The position numbers and the translations under genes were made by a program. 43,312 nucleotides of DNA from positions 1 to 43,312 of the forward strand of contig CAVFAY010000021.1 in NCBI GenBank assembly GCA_963620595.1, read 5' to 3'. How positions within the stretch are numbered: position 1 is the first letter of the stretch; each line of letters begins with the position of its first letter. This stretch comes from Butyricicoccus_A sp963620595. GTDB taxonomy: Bacteria > Bacillota > Clostridia > Oscillospirales > Butyricicoccaceae. The notes under the pieces were generated by a model that made no database searches, was not told where the DNA came from, and saw nothing but the letters and a program-made list of their open reading frames with translations. This document shows positions 8,693 to 16,731 of the stretch, one piece after another.

Positions 8693-8726
8693 CTGCCAGT
8701 GGATATACACTGGCAGTTGTTTGTTT
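8693..8726 (+). terminator. Rho-independent terminator of the pgeF transcript
   Basis: CTGCCAGTG (8693-8701) pairs with CACTGGCAG (8708-8716), followed by TTGTTTGTTTT. Confidence 0.9.
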
Positions 8727-8798
8727 TAAACAACTTGAAAAGTTTGGAAAATTAGCGAAAACTATCAAAGTTATCTGTTTATAACATGAAAAAATATC

Positions 8799-8827
8799 TT
8801 GACGTTTATCGGATACCCTGCTATAAT
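8799..8827 (+). promoter_or_regulatory. Promoter of the riboswitch/CDF transcript
   Basis: TTGACG (8799-8804), 17-bp spacer, TATAAT (8822-8827); predicted RNA start near 8834, about 138 nt before the start codon. Confidence 0.85.
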
Positions 8828-8860
8828 CACAAGAACAACAAACGGAACATAAAATAAAAC

Positions 8861-8928
8861 AACTGAGCAGGTACGGCGTTGCAGCCGCAGCCGGGTCGTT
8901 ATGACAGTGGAGTCATTCCGCGGGACAG
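8861..8928 (+). ncRNA. NiCo (czcD-type) riboswitch aptamer
   Basis: The leader contains, in order, ACTGAGCAGG, a small stem CGGC/GCCG, CAGCCGGG, a stem ATGAC/GTCAT and CGGGACAG. This is the conserved framework of the czcD/NiCo RNA, a cobalt- and nickel-binding riboswitch that controls metal exporters. The next gene is a CDF exporter, as expected. The outer P1 helix looks short (CTG/CAG clearly paired), and the last conserved block GGGACAG is shared with the terminator that follows, giving a simple choice between aptamer and terminator. Confidence 0.83.
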
Positions 8929-8952
8929 AAAACATCTGTTCCGCGTTTTTTA
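8919..8952 (+). terminator. Regulated terminator of the NiCo riboswitch
   Basis: CGCGGGACAG (8919-8928) pairs with CTGTTCCGCG (8936-8945) through one G-T wobble, followed by TTTTTTAT. The 5' arm includes the aptamer's GGGACAG block, so metal binding should prevent the hairpin and allow export-gene transcription. Confidence 0.85.
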
Positions 8953-8971
8953 TATCAAAGGGGGATTTTTT

Positions 8972-9868
8972 ATGAAGCAGACACAACAAGTACGAACATC
9001 GGAACAAACCGCGATGCGGGTTTCCATGGTGAGCATCATCGGAAACATTGTCCTGTCGCTGTTTAAGCTGCTCGCCGGTATTGTGGCACATTCCGGTGCA
9101 ATGATCAGTGATGCTGTGCATTCGGCGTCCGATGTATTCAGCAGCATCGTTGTCATTATCGGCATAAAGCTGTCCGCAAAGGAATCCGACAAAGAGCATC
9201 CATACGGACATGAACGCATGGAGTGTGTAGCGGCCGTTATCTTGGCAGGTATTTTGCTGGCAACCGGCTTGGGAATTGGCTTGGAAGCGATAAAAAATAT
9301 TATTTTCCATGATTATCAATCGCTGGCTGTTCCGGGTATTTTGGCGGAAGTGGCAGCCGTGATTTCCATTGCGTCAAAAGAAGCGATGTATCAGTACACG
9401 CGCTGGAATGCAAAGAAGATTGACTCCTCCGCGCTGATGGCAGATGCATGGCATCATCGTTCGGATGCGATGTCGTCCATCGGTGCACTGCTGGGTATTT
9501 TGGGTGCTCGTATGGGTTATCCGGTGCTCGATCCGGTGGCCAGCTTGATTATCTGTGTGTTTATTGCGAAAGCAGCCATTCAGATTTTCTTGGATGCAAC
9601 CAATAAAATGGTCGATCATGCCTGCGAGCCAGAGCTGGAACAGAAAATGCGTTCCTGCATTGAGCAGCAGTCAGGCGTGCTGCGTTTGGATGTACTGCGC
9701 ACCCGTGAGTTTGGCAATAAAATCTATGTCGATGTAGAAATTGCCGCTGACGCGCAGGAAACACTGGAAAAAGCACATGAAACGGCACAGACCGTGCATA
9801 ATGCCATTGAGCAAAACTTCCCGAAGGTCAAGCACATTATGGTGCATGTCAATCCGATGGAAGAATAA
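8972..9868 (+). CDS. Cation diffusion facilitator (CDF) metal exporter, probably Co/Ni
   Basis: 298-residue membrane protein that exchanges a divalent metal for protons across the inner membrane. It has about six hydrophobic segments, the two metal-site motifs SDAVHSASD (first half) and ADAWHHRSDAMSS (second half), and a cytoplasmic C-terminal domain of about 80 residues (V-L-R-L-D-V-L-R-T-R-E-F-G...). The start is the ATG at 8972 behind GGGGG; a longer ORF from 8879 would translate the riboswitch and terminator. The riboswitch points to cobalt or nickel rather than zinc as the regulating metal, an inference from its class. Single-gene transcript. Confidence 0.92.
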   Translation: MKQTQQVRTSEQTAMRVSMVSIIGNIVLSLFKLLAGIVAHSGAMISDAVHSASDVFSSIVVIIGIKLSAKESDKEHPYGHERMECVAAVILAGILLATGLGIGLEAIKNIIFHDYQSLAVPGILAEVAAVISIASKEAMYQYTRWNAKKIDSSALMADAWHHRSDAMSSIGALLGILGARMGYPVLDPVASLIICVFIAKAAIQIFLDATNKMVDHACEPELEQKMRSCIEQQSGVLRLDVLRTREFGNKIYVDVEIAADAQETLEKAHETAQTVHNAIEQNFPKVKHIMVHVNPMEE

Positions 9869-9872
9869 GAAA

Positions 9873-9898
9873 AACTGCGGTGTGAGCCGCAGTTTTTT
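9873..9898. terminator. Bidirectional terminator between the CDF and XRE genes
   Basis: AACTGCGG (9873-9880) and CCGCAGTT (9887-9894), loop of 6, followed by TTTTAT on the plus strand and by TTTTTC on the minus strand. Confidence 0.85.
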
Positions 9899-9899
9899 A

Positions 9900-10112
9900 T
9901 TATCTTGCCATTTTGGGATTGTCTGTGCGTTCCAGCAGATAGTCCACAGAAACATCGTGAAAGTCCGCGATTTTAATAAGAATCACCGTTGGAATATCAA
10001 TATCTCCACGTTCATAGTTGCTGTATACGCGCTGACTGCATGAAAGGATTATCCCCATATCTGCTTGTGTCATATCTTTATCCTCTCTTAAATCACGTAT
10101 CCGTTGGTACAT
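9900..10112 (-). CDS. Small XRE-family DNA-binding regulator
   Basis: 70 residues, essentially one helix-turn-helix domain (IRDLREDKDMTQADMGIILS then Q-R-V-Y-S-N-Y-E-R-G-D-I-D-I-P), as in single-domain XRE/Cro-C1 regulators. The start is the ATG that begins MYQRIRD because AAGGGG is 9 nt upstream; a GTG six codons earlier would place this site inside the gene. It is divergent from the lipoprotein gene at 10271, with about 158 bp between, and is the natural candidate to control that gene and the next two. Target sites are unproven. Confidence 0.85.
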   Translation of the reverse strand: MYQRIRDLREDKDMTQADMGIILSCSQRVYSNYERGDIDIPTVILIKIADFHDVSVDYLLERTDNPKMAR

Positions 10113-10144
10113 GACTTTCATCCCCTTCACAAGCTTCTGTCCTT

Positions 10145-10150
10145 ATTATA
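10145..10150 (-). promoter_or_regulatory. -10 box of the XRE gene
   Basis: Minus strand TATAAT 33 bp before the start codon; no good -35 is visible at 16-18 bp. Confidence 0.45.
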
Positions 10151-10173
10151 AGTTAGCGGGGAATTCTCGGATA

Positions 10174-10227
10174 ATTTTAGCGAAAAAATCACTAAAAATG
10201 ACACATTATGGCGAAAAATATTATAAT
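10174..10227 (+). promoter_or_regulatory. Promoter of the accessory operon with repeated GCGAAAAA sites
   Basis: ATGACA (10198-10203), 18-bp spacer, TATAAT (10222-10227). Two direct copies of GCGAAAAA (10180-10187 and 10211-10218) are 31 bp, about three helical turns, apart; the second lies within the spacer. A TTTTAG/CTAAAA inverted repeat (10175-10180, 10192-10197) surrounds the first. These could be operators for the divergent XRE protein. Confidence 0.55.
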
Positions 10228-10270
10228 TGGCTCGTATAGTTTTATTCACAAAGAAATGGGAGGTATTACC

Positions 10271-11149
10271 TTGAAATTTAAAAGCAAAATCGGTATGGCT
10301 CTGGTTCTCACCGGAGTAATGATCGCAACTACCGGCTGTGGTTCTCTGATTGATATAACCAACAATAAAATAGGCGGCAGTGGTAAAATAGACAACAGCG
10401 ACCATTCAGGAAATGCTGCTACGCAAAATGCAACCGATGACTCGGACTCTTCTGAAGCAACTAAACAGACTTTAACCGAAGCACAGAGTGCTATTGATGA
10501 CCAGAATTATGAAGGTGCCATCACAACTCTGGAGACCGCGCTGAAAAAATCTCCGACAAACAAGGACTTGATTGCCAAGTACGTCAACGCGGTCAAACTG
10601 CGTGTGAATGAATTGACCAGCAAGAACGATTACGACAAGGCGCTTGCGATATTGAAAAGTGCCCAAAAGCAACTTAAGAACAACGATGAGATTGACAAGC
10701 TCTATGATGAAACAAAGAAGAACAGTCCGGATAAGCTCTGCGACTTGACAATTGCGGAACAGAATGACAGATACATTCCGATCACCGAGCAGAAAGTCAT
10801 GACTGATACCACTGGTATCACCTACGACCCCGGCAATCTTTTTATGCTGAAAACTTATTATGGAGATGATAGCGGATATGCAAAATATTATCTAGGAGGA
10901 AAATACAAATCTCTTCAGTTTACATATGCTGTCTCAACAGAAGATCCTGATAATATTGATCCGACTACCCTTACTATTTTTGGCGATGGAGATAAGATTC
11001 TGTTTACTTCCGGCGAAATGACTCGTACAACGGAACCGACTTCTACCGGCATTGACGTCACCGGACAGAAATGGATTTATATCCGTGTATCCAGTGATTC
11101 CTATCACAGTGTGCCTGTTTTGATGGCAAATCCGTTGCTGTTTGAGTAA
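10271..11149 (+). CDS. Lipoprotein with TPR-like helices and an NPCBM-like C-terminal domain
   Basis: 292 residues. The start is TTG at 10271, 7 nt after GGGAGG; a longer ORF from 10208 would overlap the promoter. The signal peptide ends in the lipobox T-T-G-C (Cys23). A Ser/Asp/Asn-rich linker follows, then a helical repeat region (A-I-D-D-Q-N-Y-E-G-A-I-T-T-L-E, K-N-D-Y-D-K-A-L-A-I-L-K) resembling two TPR units, then a beta-rich domain with G-K-Y-K-S-L-Q-F-T-Y-A and GDGDKILFTSGEM that looks like the NPCBM/NEW2 carbohydrate-binding fold. It is probably anchored outside the cell and binds a glycan or wall component. First gene of the AT-rich three-gene block. Confidence 0.75.
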   Translation: MKFKSKIGMALVLTGVMIATTGCGSLIDITNNKIGGSGKIDNSDHSGNAATQNATDDSDSSEATKQTLTEAQSAIDDQNYEGAITTLETALKKSPTNKDLIAKYVNAVKLRVNELTSKNDYDKALAILKSAQKQLKNNDEIDKLYDETKKNSPDKLCDLTIAEQNDRYIPITEQKVMTDTTGITYDPGNLFMLKTYYGDDSGYAKYYLGGKYKSLQFTYAVSTEDPDNIDPTTLTIFGDGDKILFTSGEMTRTTEPTSTGIDVTGQKWIYIRVSSDSYHSVPVLMANPLLFE

Positions 11150-11169
11150 AGCCGAAAGAAGGTTCTCAT

Positions 11170-12747
11170 ATGAAAACTGTTTTGAAGATTCTAGCAAGTT
11201 GTCTTGCTGTTGTAGGAATTGGACTTGTGGTGCTGGTAATACATTCCACGTATTTATACGCTGTGAATAATTCTGCAAATTTTGAACCTCCAGAGCCAGA
11301 ATATGTTGTTTCTGAGAAAGTATTGGGCACTTCCGATCTTATTGGTAAAGGAATTTCAAGATTGAAGTATCGTTTTCTCGGAAAGGAATATATCCAGTAT
11401 GAAATCGGAGCAGAAGAAAGCGATAACACATACACGCACATAACAGAAAATCTTGAGGAAGTTCCAACGGATGATTTGTTCCACAGTGACGAGATCCCTA
11501 GAATAACCTCGATGAAATATCTGAAAATGAAAAGCAGCGAGACGGGCACAGAATTAGCGACCGGAGAAAAGTATACTTCAAACGAATATTTTCAGTATCA
11601 ATTCGATAACTCCGGAAAGTTGCGAAGAGAATTATATACAGATGGCGGCGGTAATGTTTGGACGTATATATATTTATATGACTCCAACGACAGATTATCT
11701 GCTTATGTCAGCCGCAGTTACACAGGTAACACATCACTGGATAAATATGAGTATGACTCAAACGGACGATTGATTCTTCATTCAAGTCAAAATTCTTCAT
11801 CTTCAGAAACATACGAAACCGCATGGGAGTATAACGATGATGGACAAGTCAGTCAGATTGATTGGTCTGATTACGAAGGAGATCACCGTACTGTTTTCTC
11901 ATATAAGAATCACAATCCAACCAAAGAAACATTTTATGATGACGATGAACTCTCTGGTTGGAGAATCAATTCTTATGATGACAATGGCAAGCGAATCAAA
12001 ACTGTAAAGTACTCATCCGATGGAACGGTTGAAGATACTTGGGTGCTTAAGTATGATGATTCTGGTAACTGTACATTGCGTGCAAGGTATCCCGAACAGA
12101 GTACGGTTGCTGACTGGGAAATCTCGTATGAATATGATAGTGACGGCAATCAAACTCTTTTAAAAGACAAGACGGTATCTGACACAAGAGTAGATACAAC
12201 AGTAACCCAATCCGAATATGACAATAAGGGGAATCTGATAAAGAGTACCTACGAAACAACCGGAAATAGTTGTGAAGGTTCTTCTCTCATAAGCACATAT
12301 ACCTACGACAAAAATAACAATCGGACTGAAGCTGTAGAGGTATACGGTGCTGAGGATTCAACAACCTATCAATATAACTATCAATCTATTTATGACCATA
12401 TGACCGATCATTCTGATACTTTCAGCGATGCTTTCAGCAGTTTGCTTTCAAAGAATCCGTGTGATAAGTTCGTTGGAGAGTGGGACTTATATTATTTTAT
12501 GTTAGGTGACACGTTCTTTGCATATGATGAATCTGATTCCTTAACAATCTTTGATGATGGCACAATGAAAGGATATAGTGGAGAATATTCTACTGATTCC
12601 GCGTCATATGAAATCGACAAAGACAATCCGTCAGAGATTATAGTCAAAGACTCGGATTCAGATGATTCGGTAGTCTTCTCTATTGATGAAGATGGCATTA
12701 TGACTTGTGCAGATGATGGATTTGAGATTGGATTCATCCGTAAATAA
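11170..12747 (+). CDS. Membrane-anchored YD-repeat (RHS-like) surface protein
   Basis: 525 residues. One N-terminal hydrophobic anchor (residues about 4-30) is followed by an exported part. From about residue 160 to 405 it carries around eight copies of a YD-type repeat, such as Y-D-S-N-G-R-L-I, Y-D-D-N-G-K-R-I-K, Y-D-S-D-G-N-Q-T-L and Y-D-N-K-G-N-L-I-K. A C-terminal beta-rich domain begins K-F-V-G-E-W-D-L-Y, reminiscent of small lipocalin-like domains. It lacks the RHS core motif and toxin tip of polymorphic toxins and is far shorter, so a toxin role is not supported. Asp/Ser/Thr-rich and AT-rich compared with neighbours. Function unknown; surface binding is my guess. Confidence 0.7.
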   Translation: MKTVLKILASCLAVVGIGLVVLVIHSTYLYAVNNSANFEPPEPEYVVSEKVLGTSDLIGKGISRLKYRFLGKEYIQYEIGAEESDNTYTHITENLEEVPTDDLFHSDEIPRITSMKYLKMKSSETGTELATGEKYTSNEYFQYQFDNSGKLRRELYTDGGGNVWTYIYLYDSNDRLSAYVSRSYTGNTSLDKYEYDSNGRLILHSSQNSSSSETYETAWEYNDDGQVSQIDWSDYEGDHRTVFSYKNHNPTKETFYDDDELSGWRINSYDDNGKRIKTVKYSSDGTVEDTWVLKYDDSGNCTLRARYPEQSTVADWEISYEYDSDGNQTLLKDKTVSDTRVDTTVTQSEYDNKGNLIKSTYETTGNSCEGSSLISTYTYDKNNNRTEAVEVYGAEDSTTYQYNYQSIYDHMTDHSDTFSDAFSSLLSKNPCDKFVGEWDLYYFMLGDTFFAYDESDSLTIFDDGTMKGYSGEYSTDSASYEIDKDNPSEIIVKDSDSDDSVVFSIDEDGIMTCADDGFEIGFIRK

Positions 12748-12770
12748 TTACAGAAAAAGGGGGTAAATTT

Positions 12771-13766
12771 ATGAACACCAAAACCAAGCAGTGGGTATCT
12801 GTCCTTCTCTTGTGCGTATCTCTTTGGACGCTTTCCTGCAACTGGTTAAAAACAACCAGCTACTATGAAGGAACATTTGCTTACGCCACAAGCTCTGTCA
12901 ACGAAATTCTCAACTTTTTCGGATTGGATATTGACTTAGAATCTTCTGTCAATAACACAGAAACAAGCGCATACAATTCACGCCTTAGTCAAGGATTTTC
13001 CAATCTGTACGATGCACTCTCAGATGAAGGACTTTCCATTTCCGAATGGCGCGAAAGCATGAGCTTTCTGTCATATGTCATCAAGCGAACCGAAAAATTT
13101 GGATTTTTCACGTATATGGATGATGATACAGTAGCAGCTCTTCATCTCATATCCTATCTGGGATATATCTTTACATTCTTATATGCTTTGACCATTTTCT
13201 TTGCGATATATGCGATTGTCAATCACATTTTAAAACGCAAGAATTCTAGTATTGGCGCAACCATCTGTTTTGTGATCTGGTTTATCTTTAACTTCCTTGT
13301 TGTGTTCCAATTCAACCGCTCTGTCGTTGGCAATAACATGCTTCGCATTACCGGCTGGTCTATCCTCGCTGTTGTTTGCTGTATTGTATCCAGTATCCTC
13401 TGGAGTCAGTGCCGAGCAGAACTGCAAATGCAAAATGCCATAAATGACCATTCACTGAAAGACAGTTTATTACACGCTCGGGATAAAGTACAGCAGGCAG
13501 ATTACAGCAAGGTTGTTGATTCTGCCAAGGATACATTTTCATCCGCAAAAGAGCAGATTCATACCCGTATTCCCGCTTCTTGGGAATGCCCTGCGTGTCA
13601 TTGCCACATGACTGCGGATAAAAAATTCTGTAGTAATTGTGGTGCCAAACGCCCTGACCCAGTGTATTGTCCCAAGTGCGGACGCCGCCTTGCTCTAAAA
13701 GATACATTTTGTCCGGATTGTGGAACCCCTCGCCCAAAGGATGTCGATGATTCCACAGATGCATAA
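12771..13766 (+). CDS. Membrane protein with a double zinc ribbon
   Basis: 331 residues. A hydrophobic N-terminus, a loop of about 90 residues, then three or so membrane helices (about residues 124-215). A charged linker follows, and two zinc ribbons at the C-terminus: C-P-A-C...C-S-N-C-G (about residues 272-291) and C-P-K-C-G...C-P-D-C-G (about 299-318). This double zinc ribbon usually mediates protein contacts, often in cytoplasmic tails. GGGGG lies 7 nt before the ATG. Third gene of the block, ending at a strong terminator. No specific function is recognised. Confidence 0.75.
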   Translation: MNTKTKQWVSVLLLCVSLWTLSCNWLKTTSYYEGTFAYATSSVNEILNFFGLDIDLESSVNNTETSAYNSRLSQGFSNLYDALSDEGLSISEWRESMSFLSYVIKRTEKFGFFTYMDDDTVAALHLISYLGYIFTFLYALTIFFAIYAIVNHILKRKNSSIGATICFVIWFIFNFLVVFQFNRSVVGNNMLRITGWSILAVVCCIVSSILWSQCRAELQMQNAINDHSLKDSLLHARDKVQQADYSKVVDSAKDTFSSAKEQIHTRIPASWECPACHCHMTADKKFCSNCGAKRPDPVYCPKCGRRLALKDTFCPDCGTPRPKDVDDSTDA

Positions 13767-13785
13767 ATCTTAATTGCTACCATAA

Positions 13786-13818
13786 AAAAGAAGCAGTCAA
13801 TGATTGACTGCTTCTTTT
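13786..13818. terminator. Bidirectional terminator between the accessory block and recG
   Basis: A perfect 15-bp stem, AAAAGAAGCAGTCAA / TTGACTGCTTCTTTT, with a 3-nt loop. Its right arm touches the recG stop codon. Confidence 0.92.
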
Positions 13819-15863
13819 CAGTTAAAGCTCCCTTCCCCATGCTGTTCAAACAGGCGCACAATGCGCTGGCGCAGGAGCGGCTGTTTGCGCAGTTCTGGGT
13901 CATGCTGCATGAGGGCATCTGCCGCGCATTTTGCCTGTTCCAGCAGGAGAGTATCTCCCGCCAGATCGGCAAATTTCATCGGCGGCAAGCCGTGCTGACG
14001 CGTACCGAAGAAATCGCCCGCGCCGCGCATTTCGAGATCCTTCTGTGCAATGGCAAAGCCATCGCTCGTGTGCACCAGTGTGCTCAATCGCTCTCGTGCA
14101 TCTGCCCCTTTGTCCGCACCGTAAAAGACGCAAAAAGACTGTCTGCTTCCGCGTCCCACACGGCCGCGCAGCTGATGCAGCTGAGACATGCCAAAGCAGT
14201 CGGCATTTTCTACGACCATCAGCGTCGCATTGGGTACATTGACACCGACTTCAATCACCGTGGTAGAGACGAGAATATCCAATTTTCCATCGGCAAAATC
14301 GCGCATAATCTGTTCTTTTTCTGCGGTTTTCGTGCGTCCATGTACTAGTCCAATACGTCGATGCGGCAAAACCGTTTTGAGCCGCTGTGCGGTCTGCTCG
14401 GCACTGTGCCGCTGTGTATCTGTCACTTCACTGTCCTCGACAAGCGGACACACAACATAAACCTGCCCGCCCACAGCACATTGATTATCAATAAATCGGT
14501 CAATGCGCGGACGCGTTCGCTCTCCGACCGCATAGGTTTTGATTTTTTGCCGTCCCGGCGGGAGTTCATCTATGATGGAAACATCCAAATCGCCATAAAT
14601 CAGCAATGCCAATGTCCGCGGAATCGGTGTTGCAGACATGACGAGCAAATGGACATTTTCTCCCTTTTCCGTCAGCGCAGCCCGCTGATTGACGCCAAAG
14701 CGGTGCTGTTCATCGACAACGGCAACCGCCAAATCATGAAACTGAACCTGCTCACTGAGCACGGCATGGGTGCCGATTATCACCGATAATTTGCAGGAAG
14801 AAATCTCGTCCACAATCTCTCGTTTTTCTTTTGCACGCATCGCACTGACCAGCAATCCGCAGGAAATCCCCAGCTTGTGCATCAGCGGCTCCAAGGTTTC
14901 CATATGCTGCCGCGCGAGCAACTCTGTCGGAGCCATAATTACCGCTTGTTTTTCATTTTTTGCCGCCAAATAACACAGCGCCGCCGCGACCATGGTTTTG
15001 CCGGAACCGACATCGCCCTGCACCAATCGACTGAGCGGCTTTCCCATCGAAATATCCATCGTGCACGCCTCAATCGCTCGCTGCTGTGCGCCTGTCAACG
15101 CAAATGGCAGAGCACGATAAAATTCCCGCAGGCTCAAATCGCGCAGCTGGGCGCCTTTTTTGTCCACTCGTCCGGCGCACAAAAACTGCATCCCGCAAGC
15201 GAGCAAAAACAGCTCTTCAAATACCATGCGTTTTCTCGCCTGCTGTGCCTGTTCCATCGTCTGCGGACGATGCATTTCATGTAGGGCGGTTTTTAACGGC
15301 GGAAACTGCTGCTGTTCTCGAATATCCTGCGGCAAAAAATCCGGATAATCTGCCGGCAGCGCACGCAGCGCGGCATCTGTAATTTTATACATATCCTTTT
15401 GATGCAAGCCCGCTGTGAGCGGATACACCGGCAAAATGCGTCCGGTTTTCTCTCTGGCCTGCACCGGCTCAAATTCCGGCGCAATCATGACAAAGTGTCT
15501 GCCCTCTGCCTGCACTTTTCCGTAAAACGCATATTCTTTTCCGACTTCCAATACCGATGAGGCATACTTGTTGTTAAAGAAGCGCAGAGACATCACACCG
15601 GTCTCATCATAGATGCGGCAATTGGTGATGTCCATGCCCTTACGGATATGCGCGGTTTGCGGCTGTGCGCCGACAATCGCATGAACACAGCATTTCTCTC
15701 CATCTGTCAGTTCAAAAATCGGTATAACAGCCGTGCGGTCTTCATAGCCGCGCGGATAGCACTGCACGGCATCCGTCAGCGTATCTATGCCGATTTTATG
15801 CAGCAATTCTGCTTTTTTCGGGCCAATGCCACGCACAAATTGAACGGCATCTGTCAGCTTCAT
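13818..15863 (-). CDS. recG: ATP-dependent DNA helicase RecG
   Basis: 681 residues, the normal length. RecG reverses stalled forks and migrates Holliday junctions. The N-terminal wedge domain begins VRGIGPKKAELL; the helicase motifs include GDVGSGKT (near residue 284), DEQHRFG (near 384), MSATPIPRTLAL, and in the second lobe V-I-E-V-G-V-N-V-P-N and QLRGRVGRG. The start ATG overlaps the lexA stop (ATGA), so the two are translationally coupled. In Bacillus recG follows yloU-yloV; here these genes are close by but lie on the opposite strand across lexA. Confidence 0.97.
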   Translation of the reverse strand: MKLTDAVQFVRGIGPKKAELLHKIGIDTLTDAVQCYPRGYEDRTAVIPIFELTDGEKCCVHAIVGAQPQTAHIRKGMDITNCRIYDETGVMSLRFFNNKYASSVLEVGKEYAFYGKVQAEGRHFVMIAPEFEPVQAREKTGRILPVYPLTAGLHQKDMYKITDAALRALPADYPDFLPQDIREQQQFPPLKTALHEMHRPQTMEQAQQARKRMVFEELFLLACGMQFLCAGRVDKKGAQLRDLSLREFYRALPFALTGAQQRAIEACTMDISMGKPLSRLVQGDVGSGKTMVAAALCYLAAKNEKQAVIMAPTELLARQHMETLEPLMHKLGISCGLLVSAMRAKEKREIVDEISSCKLSVIIGTHAVLSEQVQFHDLAVAVVDEQHRFGVNQRAALTEKGENVHLLVMSATPIPRTLALLIYGDLDVSIIDELPPGRQKIKTYAVGERTRPRIDRFIDNQCAVGGQVYVVCPLVEDSEVTDTQRHSAEQTAQRLKTVLPHRRIGLVHGRTKTAEKEQIMRDFADGKLDILVSTTVIEVGVNVPNATLMVVENADCFGMSQLHQLRGRVGRGSRQSFCVFYGADKGADARERLSTLVHTSDGFAIAQKDLEMRGAGDFFGTRQHGLPPMKFADLAGDTLLLEQAKCAADALMQHDPELRKQPLLRQRIVRLFEQHGEGSFN

Positions 15864-16453
15864 ACCGCGTAGTCCCGCATCACTTTGACAACAACGCCGA
15901 GAATCCGTGCATCATCGCCGGGAATCGGTGCATAGGCTTCATTTTCCGGCATCAGCCAGACATGTCCATCCCTTTTTTTCAGTCGTTTGCAGGTCGCTTC
16001 GTCTTCGATCACCGCAACGACAATTTGTCCCTGCTGGGCATAGCTCTGCCTACGCACGATGATAACATCACCATTTAAAATACCGGCATCAATCATGGAA
16101 TCTCCCTGAATATGCAATGCAAAATAACTGCCACTTTTTCCGTTCAGATCCACGTGCAGCATAAATTCTGTCTGTTCTACTGCCAGAATCGGCTGACCAG
16201 CAGCTACTTTGCCGAGTAGAGGGACGGGAGTCATTCCTGTTTGTCCGGTCAGCTTGACGGTTCGTGTCTTTCCTTCACTCTGTTCCAGATAGCCCAATTC
16301 GCGCAAATGCTTGACATGAGCATGAACAGAGGATGGAGAACGCAGACCAACTGCTGCTGCAATCTCACGCACGGCAGGCGGGTATCCCTCAGATGCAGTA
16401 TATTCTTGAATAAAGCACAGGATCTGTTTCTGTTTTTCAGAGATCGGACGCAT
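15860..16453 (-). CDS. lexA: LexA repressor
   Basis: 197 residues. Represses SOS genes and cleaves itself when bound to RecA filaments. An N-terminal winged helix-turn-helix (REIAAAVGLRSPSSVHAHV) is followed by the cleavage bond Ala85-Gly86, the catalytic Ser119 (QGDSM) and Lys156 (ATCKRL). The start is the ATG with AAGGGAAGA 7 nt upstream; a longer ORF would add 23 residues lacking a ribosome site. It heads a lexA-recG operon, coupling SOS control to fork repair. Confidence 0.96.
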   Translation of the reverse strand: MRPISEKQKQILCFIQEYTASEGYPPAVREIAAAVGLRSPSSVHAHVKHLRELGYLEQSEGKTRTVKLTGQTGMTPVPLLGKVAAGQPILAVEQTEFMLHVDLNGKSGSYFALHIQGDSMIDAGILNGDVIIVRRQSYAQQGQIVVAVIEDEATCKRLKKRDGHVWLMPENEAYAPIPGDDARILGVVVKVMRDYAV

Positions 16454-16487
16454 AAGCAAATCTTCCCTTCTTATCGTTTCTAGTTCT

Positions 16488-16527
16488 ATTGTACCCAAGA
16501 GCCAGATAAAAAGCAAACGCATGTTTG
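16488..16527 (-). promoter_or_regulatory. lexA promoter with a probable SOS box
   Basis: Minus strand TTGCTT (16511-16516), 17-bp spacer, TACAAT (16488-16493). The palindrome CAAACGCATGTTTG (16514-16527) overlaps the -35. It fits the Gram-positive SOS box layout (GAAC-N4-GTTC) with A/T in place of G/C at the outer ends, consistent with LexA autoregulation. Confidence 0.75.
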
Positions 16528-16618
16528 GTTTTTATCAAAACATTTCGTAAATTTTTGAACGTTATCTTCCAAAGTGATGGATAGTCTATAATATTGCCCG
16601 CACAATTTCAAAATCCCC

Positions 16619-16702
16619 TTGTTCTAAACGTAAAAATAAGATAAAATAAGATTGAGTAAATCTGCAAGAAAACAAGAATCTGCAACATAGATCATTCTAT
16701 GT
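16619..16702 (+). promoter_or_regulatory. Promoter and leader hairpin of the Asp23-fakA-pth operon
   Basis: TTGTTC (16619-16624), 17-bp spacer, TAAAAT (16642-16647). The leader has a 7-bp hairpin ACATAGA/TCTATGT (16685-16702) just upstream of the ribosome site, without a T-run. Confidence 0.55.
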
Positions 16703-16731
16703 AAATGAGGTTGATTAGAGGAGGAATAGTG

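Noticed and set aside
8879..8971. N-terminal extension of the CDF exporter
   Set aside because: It would translate the riboswitch and its terminator; GGGGG places the start at 8972.
11170..12747. Polymorphic RHS toxin
   Set aside because: No RHS core motif, no toxin tip and no immunity gene follows.
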